This document shows, piece by piece, positions 1 to 6,106 of a stretch of DNA of 6,106 nucleotides. A program made the translations under genes and the position numbers. Source of the DNA: Opitutaceae bacterium UBA3033 (lineage in GTDB: Bacteria; Verrucomicrobiota; Verrucomicrobiia; Opitutales; Opitutaceae). The first letter of the stretch is position 1, and each line of letters opens with the position of its first letter. Below the pieces are notes generated by a model. It saw nothing but the letters and a program-made list of their open reading frames with translations. It ran no database searches and was not told the DNA's origin. The DNA is taken from positions 9,964 through 16,069 of the forward strand of contig DFDG01000213.1 in NCBI GenBank assembly GCA_002367815.1. Direction: 5' to 3'.

Positions 1-29
1 CCTCCTCCCCTCGCCCAGCCGCCGGTCGC

Positions 30-1304
30 ATGGCCGCCGTCAATGAAATGACTCGTCTGCTTCGACTGTTGTTCGAAGTTGAACGTGAGTTCTTACGCAC
101 CGTCACCACCCTCGTCTACCGGGTGGGAAAACCTGAGCTGAAGTATTTGATCTGCCAACACGCCTGGGAATCCGCGGGCCATGCCCGTTTCCTCCGCGAA
201 CGTGGCCGCGAACTCACCACCTTTGGGACGCATGAAAACGTCAGTGAAAACATCCGTAAAATTTTCATCGAAGCAGTAGGCAATACGAACTCCGATCCAA
301 TGGTGCTCGTGGCAGGATATTACGAAGTGCTCAAGCCTGCCCTGCTCGCGGCCTACCAACATTATCTCAAGGTCACGGATCATCTGGCGGACTGGCCTTC
401 CAAAAAACTGGTCGAAGAATTTATTAATGATGAACAGCGCCATCTGGTGGAAATAGCTCCTTTTTTACAGGGGATCGAAGCCCGCGAATGGCAGCTCCAT
501 CTCACCCAAGCGCTCGACGACCTCGGTGGCTGGCTTGGCCAGAAAATCCGCCTGCCACTCTCAGCCAACTATGTATGGCAACAGGAGAAAATGCCCTATG
601 CTCATCCGGCCACCTGCAATCGGGGCAAGTATCCCGTATGTTCCGGGGTCTTTGGCTTCGACCCCACGGAGGATCCGATTGTTCGCCCCTGGCTCACCGA
701 TCCCAAGACGGATGCACGCGTTATTCGTTTGATGGTCTATGTATGGTTGATGATGGAAATGGATGCGATCGACTATCTTGCCACGGTTTTTATCGAAACG
801 CCCAACGCCCCCTTCGATTTGCACTTCGATCTTACCCGTCATCTCTGGGACGAATCACGCCACAGCCAGTTCGGTTATCGCCAACTACCAAAATTTGGCG
901 TGGATTTGATGACGCTCGAGCACTCGCTCGATCTTTATAACATTCTCATCCAGATGCCTCCGCACGAGCGCTACGCCATGATGACCATGGAATTCGAGGC
1001 GGGTAGTTTTCCGGCCAAAGCGCATGTCATGGACCGGGTGCGTGAACTCAACGATTTCGAAGCCGACACCCTGCTCGCTTTCGATCGTAACGATGAACAA
1101 AACCACGTTCGTTATGGCCATCGGTGGTTGCCTGAGATGATGGCGCAATTCGGCGAAAAACGTCCCGTGGAGGAATTCGTGAAGGCCACCCAGGAGAAAT
1201 TCAAGCAGGTCGCAGAGATATATGGCGGCAAGACCCCACATTCCCTGCCCAAGGCAAAGCGCCTGACCGCTGAAAAGATTCTAAGACTGGCCTTGTCCAA
1301 CTAA
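30..1304 (+). CDS. Tandem ferritin-like (putative double di-iron) protein of unknown function
   Basis: A soluble, largely helical 424-residue protein with no signal peptide or membrane segment. Two consecutive four-helix units each show the ferritin-like ligand order. Unit 1 (about residues 10-150) has E16/E18/E20, E47 with H51, E99, and E135xxH138. Unit 2 (about 230-370) has E243, E275xxH278, E321/E323, and E356xxH359. Residues 190-225 form a Pro/Gly/Cys-containing linker, and the C-terminal 50 residues are basic. Known members of the ferritin-like superfamily bind two irons and act as oxidases, oxygenases or iron handlers; which applies here cannot be told, and no characterised family is recognised with certainty. 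Start choice is uncertain. The frame has no stop between the window edge and position 30, and neither ATG 30 nor ATG 48 has a Shine-Dalgarno sequence, so the gene may begin upstream. A terminator-like hairpin follows the stop. The coding call is strong; the function is inferred from motif spacing. Confidence 0.88.
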   Translation: MAAVNEMTRLLRLLFEVEREFLRTVTTLVYRVGKPELKYLICQHAWESAGHARFLRERGRELTTFGTHENVSENIRKIFIEAVGNTNSDPMVLVAGYYEVLKPALLAAYQHYLKVTDHLADWPSKKLVEEFINDEQRHLVEIAPFLQGIEAREWQLHLTQALDDLGGWLGQKIRLPLSANYVWQQEKMPYAHPATCNRGKYPVCSGVFGFDPTEDPIVRPWLTDPKTDARVIRLMVYVWLMMEMDAIDYLATVFIETPNAPFDLHFDLTRHLWDESRHSQFGYRQLPKFGVDLMTLEHSLDLYNILIQMPPHERYAMMTMEFEAGSFPAKAHVMDRVRELNDFEADTLLAFDRNDEQNHVRYGHRWLPEMMAQFGEKRPVEEFVKATQEKFKQVAEIYGGKTPHSLPKAKRLTAEKILRLALSN

Positions 1305-1325
1305 GCCCAGTTTCACGGTCAAATC

Positions 1326-1358
1326 ATCACCGGAGCCACCAAGACCGGCGATTTTTTT
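1326..1358 (+). terminator. Probable Rho-independent terminator after the ferritin-like gene
   Basis: Bases 1326-1333 (ATCACCGG) pair with 1345-1352 (CCGGCGAT) with one A-C mismatch. The 11-base loop is followed by a run of seven T at 1352-1358. An alternative register pairs 1321-1325 with 1350-1354 outside the same CCGG core. The element lies about 20 bases after the stop at 1304, where a terminator is expected. The stem is short and imperfect, so its strength is uncertain. Confidence 0.5.
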
Positions 1359-1372
1359 GCGTCATCACGCAT

Positions 1373-1388
1373 CGAATATGATTATTCG
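1373..1388 (+). promoter_or_regulatory. Inverted repeat over a possible -10 box upstream of the symporter gene
   Basis: A perfect 6-base inverted repeat (CGAATA, loop TGAT, TATTCG) contains TATGAT at 1377-1382, one mismatch from the bacterial -10 consensus. A smaller hairpin, GCGT-CATC-ACGC, lies just upstream at 1359-1370. No good -35 hexamer is seen at the usual distance; that position falls in the terminator T-run. If used, transcription would start near 1389 and leave a leader of about 47 bases before ATG 1437. This could be the promoter and operator of the symporter-dehydrogenase operon, but it rests on pattern alone. The rest of the 1305-1436 gap shows nothing else. Confidence 0.25.
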
Positions 1389-1436
1389 TGAAATAGCGCC
1401 TTGAAATTCATTACCACCATACCCTGAATTTTCCCC

Positions 1437-3500
1437 ATGCCTCTACCCCTCCGGCGCGCTCGCGCACTGCTATTCTTCTTTCTCGCATTTGGATGGATTG
1501 CCCAAGTTAACGGCCAAGTCACTCTTACCTCCTCTCCGCTTTCCACCGGGGAAGCACAGAAGATAACGGTCACTCCCTCGCTCGAGATGTTGCCCGAACT
1601 CACCGGAGATGCCACCGGCTTGACAGCACGGCAGTGGGTTACGCGCGACAAATCGCTCTGGGTTCTGGCTGAAGCCCCCGATGGCTCGCAGGTTTGGCTG
1701 AAGCACAACAAAGAAGGATGGAAGCGCGTATCAAACCCGCCGGCCCGAATCAGTAATATCCAACCGGGTGGTCAGGCTCACGTGCTCGCACTCGGAGTCG
1801 ATGATCGCGGTGTCGCCACGTTCTATACGTATCACACCATCACGAATACCTGGGCCACAATCGGCACCTTCTCAATTCCCGGCACCTTGCAAGTGGTGCG
1901 TTATGCGGACAACGGTTTCGTCCTTACTTCGAGCGATGCAAGTGGCACCGAGACCAGCACCCACCTTTTCGTCGGCCTGAACAAACGCCTGCTCAAAACG
2001 ATCGATTGGGCGATCATCCTCTTCTACCTAGCCTTCACCGCCGGCATCGGTTACTACTACTATCGGCAGGACAAGTTAAATAAAAGCACCGGGGACTTTT
2101 TCCTCGGCGGTCGCAATATTCCCTGGTGGGCGGCCGGGGTCAGTCTTTACGCCACCGGCACCAGTGCGATCAGTTACATCGCCAGCCCGGCTAAATCCTT
2201 CGCGACCAACTGGCTTTACCTCGCCAACAATGTCATCGGCATGATTGGTATCGTCTTTGTGGCCGTGTGGGTTGTGCCCCTGATTCGCCGGTTGAGCCTG
2301 ATGTCGGTCTATCACTATCTGGAGATGCGTTTTCACCCGTATATCCGGGTGTTGGCCTCGGCCCTGGCCATCGTGCTGCAGCTCGGCGGGCGCATGAGTA
2401 TCGTGCTTTATTTGCCTGCATTGGCGATGGCGGCGGTCACGGGAATCAACGTCGTGCACGCCGTTCTCATCATGGGTATTGTGACCATCATTTACACCGC
2501 CATGGGTGGAATGAAGGCGGTGATCTGGACCGACTTCATCCAGGTCGTGGTGATGCTCGGTGGCGCCTTTGTCGCCTTCGGCTACATCGTGACTCACGTG
2601 GATGGCGGGCTGGGTGAAATGTTTCGCGTCGCCGTCGCCGATGATAAATTGCGCACCTTCGACTGGGAATTCCAACTCACCACCGCCAACGTCTGGGGTT
2701 TCCTCATGCTCAATATTCTGGGGGTCCTCGTTTATCCGCAGGATCAGGTGATGATGCAGCGGGTGCTCTCCACCAAGTCGGACAAGGAAGCCGGCAAGTC
2801 AGTCCTGACCCTCGCTGCCATTGTGGTGCCGGGCAACCTGGCGTTCTTCGGCATCGGCACCGCGCTCTACGTTTTCTACAAACAGCATCCTGCGCACTTG
2901 AATCCGATGCTCAGCGTCGACTCCACTTTCCCTCAATTCATCGCGGCGGAACTGCCGGCCGGCCTGACCGGCCTCATCATCGCCGGTATCTTTGCCGCTT
3001 CGATGTCCACCCTGTCCTCCTGCATCAACAGTGTGGCCACCCTCGTATCGGTCGATTTCTACGAACGTTACGCCAAACACGTCACCCAGAAGAAGAGTGT
3101 GGTGCTGGCCGAAATTGTCACTGTCGTGGGCGGCTTTATCGGCATCGGCACCGCCTTGTTGCTGGCCAAAGCGGATATACAGTCTGCGCTCGATACCTCC
3201 TTTGCCCTCGGTGGCCTACTCGGTGGCGGCTTTGCCGGTTGTTATGCGCTCGGCATGTTTACCAAACGGGCCAACTGGCAGGGCACCATGATTGGCGTGG
3301 GCGCCAGCTTCGTGCTCACGCTCATGGCTTGGAGCTTCGACTTGGTTCACCCCTTCTTCTACATCTTCATCGCAAATTTGACGACTATCATCGTGGGCTA
3401 TATCGCCAGCCTGCTGTTCGCCGCGCCGACGCAATCACTCTATGGACTGACTGTTTACACGCCGCGCAAAGAGGCGCTGGTCATCACAGCAGTCGAGTAA
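1437..3500 (+). CDS. Sodium:solute symporter (SSS family) with exported propeller-like N-terminal domain
   Basis: An inner-membrane secondary transporter expected to use the Na+ gradient to import a small solute. Residues 1-26 form a signal peptide (R6/R7/R9, hydrophobic 10-22, likely cleavage after V24-N25-G26). Residues 27-188 should be periplasmic. They show about three blade-like segments (near 73-100, 112-145 and 157-180), including a Kelch-like Y132...W139. Residues 190 to about 680 form the symporter core of roughly 13-14 helices. Its SSS hallmarks are FFLGGR at 221-226, SLYATGTSAIS at 236-246, and the segment 520-535 with S524-T525-L526-S527-S528 and N531-S532, which matches the helix carrying the Na2-site serines in this family. 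The start is firm: an in-frame TGA lies at 1425-1427 and the next Met is beyond the signal peptide. No Shine-Dalgarno is seen. The protein is longer than a bare SSS transporter (about 500-550 residues) because of the exported domain. The substrate is unknown; a sugar, sugar acid or carboxylate is plausible from the neighbouring dehydrogenase. Confidence 0.93.
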   Translation: MPLPLRRARALLFFFLAFGWIAQVNGQVTLTSSPLSTGEAQKITVTPSLEMLPELTGDATGLTARQWVTRDKSLWVLAEAPDGSQVWLKHNKEGWKRVSNPPARISNIQPGGQAHVLALGVDDRGVATFYTYHTITNTWATIGTFSIPGTLQVVRYADNGFVLTSSDASGTETSTHLFVGLNKRLLKTIDWAIILFYLAFTAGIGYYYYRQDKLNKSTGDFFLGGRNIPWWAAGVSLYATGTSAISYIASPAKSFATNWLYLANNVIGMIGIVFVAVWVVPLIRRLSLMSVYHYLEMRFHPYIRVLASALAIVLQLGGRMSIVLYLPALAMAAVTGINVVHAVLIMGIVTIIYTAMGGMKAVIWTDFIQVVVMLGGAFVAFGYIVTHVDGGLGEMFRVAVADDKLRTFDWEFQLTTANVWGFLMLNILGVLVYPQDQVMMQRVLSTKSDKEAGKSVLTLAAIVVPGNLAFFGIGTALYVFYKQHPAHLNPMLSVDSTFPQFIAAELPAGLTGLIIAGIFAASMSTLSSCINSVATLVSVDFYERYAKHVTQKKSVVLAEIVTVVGGFIGIGTALLLAKADIQSALDTSFALGGLLGGGFAGCYALGMFTKRANWQGTMIGVGASFVLTLMAWSFDLVHPFFYIFIANLTTIIVGYIASLLFAAPTQSLYGLTVYTPRKEALVITAVE

Positions 3501-3509
3501 ATCTTTCGT

Positions 3510-4604
3510 ATGAAAAATTACCGCGCCGTTCTGGTCGGCACTGGTGGCATTGGCGAAGCGCATGTGCGCGCCGCCGAATTCACCCAGGGCCGCGTTAAAT
3601 TAGTTGCTGCATGCGACATTGATGCCACGCGCGCGAAGGATTTCTGCGCGAAATTCAATATCGCGACGGCCCACACCGACTATGCCACGATGTTGCGGGA
3701 GGAAAAACCCGACATCGTGCTGATCGCCGCTCCGCCCGGACTGCATGCCGACATGAGTATCGCGGCGATGGAGGCTGGGGCCTGGGCCCTTTGCGAGAAA
3801 CCGCTTTGTGCCTCGCTCGCCGAATTCGACCGGATCGAAGCGGCGGAAAAAAAGACAGGGCAACGCACCGCCTGCGTCTTCCAAATGCGTTTTGCTTCGT
3901 CCAACACGCACGTCCGTAAATTGCTCAATGCGGGCGTTTTTGGCCGACCCCTTATCGCCACCTGCAATACGCTCTGGTATCGCGACGCCGCCTACTACGC
4001 CGTGCCGTGGCGGGGCAAATGGGCCACCGAACTTGGCGGCCCCACCATGAGTCAAGGCATCCACACGATGGATCAACTGCTGCATCTCTTCGGTGATTGG
4101 ACGGAGGTCAAAGCGATCACCGACACCCTTTACCACCAGATCGAAGTCGAAGATTTTTCCATGGCTCACGTGAAGTTTGCCAACGGAGCCCGCGCCTCGA
4201 TTACTAACAGTTCAATCTGTCCACGTCAGGAAACCTACCTCCGCCTCGATTGCGAAAAAGCCACCATCGAGCTCACGCATCTTTACGCCTACAAACAGGA
4301 AAACTGGAAGATGACGCCTGCCAATCCTGATGACAGCGCAGCCTTAACTTCCGCTTGGGAGGATTTCCCCACTGACGTTGGTTCCACTCACGGCGCTCAG
4401 CTCGTCGCCATGGTGGATGATATGGAAAATGACCTGGTTCCGCTTACCAGTGGTGATGCCGCGCGACGCACCCTTGAATTCCTGACCGCCATCTACAAAT
4501 CCGCCTTTACGAATACAACGGTCAAACAGGGCAGCATTACACCAGGTGACCCCTTCTACACCGTCCTTCATGGCGGGATGGCACCTAAGCGGGAAAAGAA
4601 ATAA
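3510..4604 (+). CDS. Gfo/Idh/MocA-family NAD(P)-dependent oxidoreductase
   Basis: A cytoplasmic dehydrogenase of 364 residues, typical for the family, which oxidises or reduces sugars, inositols and related polyols. The N-terminal Rossmann fold begins at once with the dinucleotide-binding loop G10-T11-G12-G13-I14-G15. The family motif E96-K97-P98 supplies the conserved lysine. The C-terminal alpha/beta domain carries G176-G177-P178 and Q182-G183-I184-H185-T186-M187-D188, where H185 matches the catalytic histidine. The position four residues before that histidine, usually Asp (D172 and H176 in Bacillus inositol dehydrogenase), is S181 here, so the catalytic set is altered. There is no Tat or Sec signal, unlike secreted relatives. 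The gene starts nine bases after the symporter stop, which implies co-transcription and probably translational coupling; only a weak GAG at 3495-3497 could serve as a ribosome site. The likely job is to process the imported solute. The exact substrate, and whether NAD or NADP is used, cannot be deduced. Confidence 0.93.
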   Translation: MKNYRAVLVGTGGIGEAHVRAAEFTQGRVKLVAACDIDATRAKDFCAKFNIATAHTDYATMLREEKPDIVLIAAPPGLHADMSIAAMEAGAWALCEKPLCASLAEFDRIEAAEKKTGQRTACVFQMRFASSNTHVRKLLNAGVFGRPLIATCNTLWYRDAAYYAVPWRGKWATELGGPTMSQGIHTMDQLLHLFGDWTEVKAITDTLYHQIEVEDFSMAHVKFANGARASITNSSICPRQETYLRLDCEKATIELTHLYAYKQENWKMTPANPDDSAALTSAWEDFPTDVGSTHGAQLVAMVDDMENDLVPLTSGDAARRTLEFLTAIYKSAFTNTTVKQGSITPGDPFYTVLHGGMAPKREKK

Positions 4605-4651
4605 TCGCGAGTCGGCACCGCCTAGCGTGTCGTTTGCATACTAAACATACA

Positions 4652-6106
4652 ATGTCCGTTCCTGCTTCTCCGTTGGATGCAAATACCCTGATTGGCTATC
4701 TTTGGGCCGCACGTCGCCGGTTCAGTATCGGCCTTACGTTGGTGCTGTTGCGGGCAATCGCCTCGGCCCCAATCCCAATTCTCATCCAACTTATCGTAGA
4801 CAAACCACTGCAGAATAAAAATATCGACGGCGTTATATTCTACAGCCTGTGGTTCGTCGTGTGCTTGGTTTTGCACTTTGGATTTTCCGTCTGGGGGGCC
4901 AAGTTGCTGGCGAAGGTGGCTTCCCAATTGATGGTGGAAATGCGGAGTCGCATTTTCTTCCGCCTGCAATTTCTCAGTTTCAGTTATCTCGATGGGCAAA
5001 AGACCGGTCGCATGCTCTCCAAATACGCTTTCGATACGCAGAAGGTCGAAGGGCTGCTTTATAACGTGCTCAATCAACTGCTGCCCAACCTGCTGCTGGG
5101 GATCATGATGTTGGTCATCCTCGCATGGATGAACTGGCTCCTGATGTTGATTCTGGTGCTGGCCATCCCCGTTTATGCCACGGCCAAATTTTTCTTTTTT
5201 CGCAACATCAAGGTGGCCAACAATGAAAATCGTCTCGCCCAGGAAAAACTAACCGGCACCGCCTCCGAATACATCTCCGCCTTGCGCTTGGTGCGTAGTT
5301 TCGGTGAGGAAGATCAGGTCGAGCGTCTGCTCGATCTCAGTAGCGAATCCTTTGCCCGCAGTCGGGTGACACAGTCTTACATCAACGCCCTGTTCGGCAC
5401 TTACGTGCATGTCGGCATGCAGATGCTTTCACTCATCGTCATCGCCGGTGGGTCTATCATGGCGATCAAAGGGATGATCAGCATCGGCACCCTTTTTGCC
5501 TTCATGGCCGGTTTTAGTTACATCCTCACTCCCGTCCACATGTTCATCGGCATGAGTGAGCAGTATTTCAACTCTCAGGAAGGCTACAATAGCATCAAGG
5601 AACTCATTGATTCCCCCTACGTGGAGCGCTGGAATGGCACCAAACAGATCGACCGAATCAAAGGTGATATCGTCTACGAAGACGTCTCTTTCTTTTACCC
5701 CTCCGCACCCGACAAAATCATCATCAGGAATCTCAACCTCACGATTAAGCCGGGAGAGCACATCGCGTTTGTCGGTCCCTCGGGTTCGGGCAAGAGCACT
5801 CTCGCGAATCTCCTCCTCGGCCTTTATGCTCCCACGGAAGGTCGCATCCTGGTCGATGGCGTGCCGCAATCGGAATGGCACATGCGCTGGATTCGTCGCC
5901 AGCTCGCTGTTGTCATGCAGGATAGTATTCTGCTTTCCGGTTCTGTATTCGACAACATCCGCTTCGCCAAACCAGACGCGACCAAAGCGCAAATCAGCAA
6001 AGCGGCCCAGATGGCGAATGCCGAGGAGTTCATCCTCAAGATGCCAGAGGGCTATGAAACGCTGGTTGGCGAACGTGGGGTGGCCCTTTCCGGCGGCCAA
6101 CGCCAA
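4652..6106 (+). CDS. ABC exporter half-transporter, MsbA/ABCB-like (partial, 3' end outside window)
   Basis: A fused permease-ATPase of the type IV exporter class, which works as a homo- or heterodimer in the inner membrane and exports lipids, peptides or drugs. The visible 485 residues contain a transmembrane domain with six predicted helices (about 24-48, 61-81, 140-158, 160-178, 250-272 and 278-298), then a nucleotide-binding domain from about 338. In that domain are the A-loop aromatic Y349, Walker A G375-P-S-G-S-G-K381-S-T383, Q-loop Q423, and the signature L479-S-G-G-Q483. The window ends two residues later on a codon boundary, so Walker B, D-loop and H-loop are unseen; family members usually run to about 580-600 residues. 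ATG 4652 fits the usual N-terminus. A TTG at 4634 is an in-frame alternative, and no Shine-Dalgarno precedes either. The 47-base gap after the dehydrogenase gene shows no terminator with a T-run, so read-through is possible. The exported substrate is unknown, and MsbA-type lipid flipping is only one option. Confidence 0.95.
   Translation, partial: MSVPASPLDANTLIGYLWAARRRFSIGLTLVLLRAIASAPIPILIQLIVDKPLQNKNIDGVIFYSLWFVVCLVLHFGFSVWGAKLLAKVASQLMVEMRSRIFFRLQFLSFSYLDGQKTGRMLSKYAFDTQKVEGLLYNVLNQLLPNLLLGIMMLVILAWMNWLLMLILVLAIPVYATAKFFFFRNIKVANNENRLAQEKLTGTASEYISALRLVRSFGEEDQVERLLDLSSESFARSRVTQSYINALFGTYVHVGMQMLSLIVIAGGSIMAIKGMISIGTLFAFMAGFSYILTPVHMFIGMSEQYFNSQEGYNSIKELIDSPYVERWNGTKQIDRIKGDIVYEDVSFFYPSAPDKIIIRNLNLTIKPGEHIAFVGPSGSGKSTLANLLLGLYAPTEGRILVDGVPQSEWHMRWIRRQLAVVMQDSILLSGSVFDNIRFAKPDATKAQISKAAQMANAEEFILKMPEGYETLVGERGVALSGGQRQ

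Noticed and set aside
488..940. A 150-codon + strand frame overlapping the ferritin-like gene
   Set aside because: It lies wholly within the ferritin-like coding region, whose ExxH motifs sit in the other frame, and its translation is low in pattern.
1401..1425. TTGAAA at 1401-1406 as a -35 box for the symporter gene
   Set aside because: The nearest -10-like hexamer is only about 13 bases away and poor, and the resulting transcript would start almost at the ATG.
2076..2675. A 199-codon open frame on the - strand inside the symporter gene
   Set aside because: It overlaps well-conserved symporter helices and its translation is an unusual His/Asp/Gly-rich string typical of reading the reverse complement of membrane-protein codons.
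3600..4169. A 189-codon open frame on the - strand inside the dehydrogenase gene
   Set aside because: The + strand carries clear Gfo/Idh/MocA motifs throughout, and the reverse frame shows no recognisable domain or start context.
4614..4651. A possible promoter before the ABC gene (CATACT at 4637-4642) and a small GTTT/AAAC inverted repeat (4632-4646)
   Set aside because: The -10 match is only 4 of 6, there is no -35 at the right distance, and a 4-base repeat is expected by chance.
5429..6106. A long open frame of 225 codons on the - strand opposite the ABC transporter
   Set aside because: The + strand here encodes an unmistakable ABC ATPase domain with Walker A, Q-loop and signature. The opposite frame is Asp/His/Arg-rich with no domain pattern, as expected of an antisense shadow.

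Overview
The window is an ordinary, densely coded piece of a moderately GC-rich bacterial chromosome with every gene on the + strand. The gene types suggest a member of the Planctomycetota/Verrucomicrobiota group, and an Opitutales-like verrucomicrobium is my best guess. The hints are a Na+/solute symporter with a secreted beta-propeller-like N-terminus, a Gfo/Idh/MocA dehydrogenase beside it, and starts without a Shine-Dalgarno sequence. This placement is inferred from gene style only, because the window holds no rRNA or other phylogenetic marker.

Layout. (1) Positions 30-1304 encode a 424-residue protein with two ferritin-like four-helix units, each with its own apparent di-iron ligand set. 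Its reading frame is open to the left window edge, so its true start may lie outside. (2) Positions 1305-1436 are non-coding. They hold a terminator-like hairpin with a seven-T run, then an inverted repeat over a possible -10 box. (3) Positions 1437-3500 encode a sodium:solute symporter preceded by a signal peptide and about 160 exported residues that look like a short, incomplete Kelch-type propeller. (4) Nine bases later, 3510-4604 encode a Gfo/Idh/MocA oxidoreductase. The catalytic Lys and His positions are recognisable, but Ser stands where the family usually has Asp. (5) After a 47-base gap, 4652 to the window end encodes the first 485 residues of an MsbA-like ABC half-transporter, cut off just after its LSGGQ signature.

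How they work together. The symporter and the dehydrogenase are almost certainly co-transcribed and probably form an uptake-plus-oxidation pair for a sugar, polyol or sugar acid; the substrate cannot be read from the sequence. The diiron-type protein is separated from them by a terminator-like element and is probably an independent unit. The ABC exporter could be read through from the dehydrogenase gene but has no obvious functional link to it.

I found no tRNA, rRNA, CRISPR array, insertion sequence or phage gene, and no clear sign of a new multi-gene system. The items most worth a second look are the tandem diiron protein and the propeller-symporter fusion.
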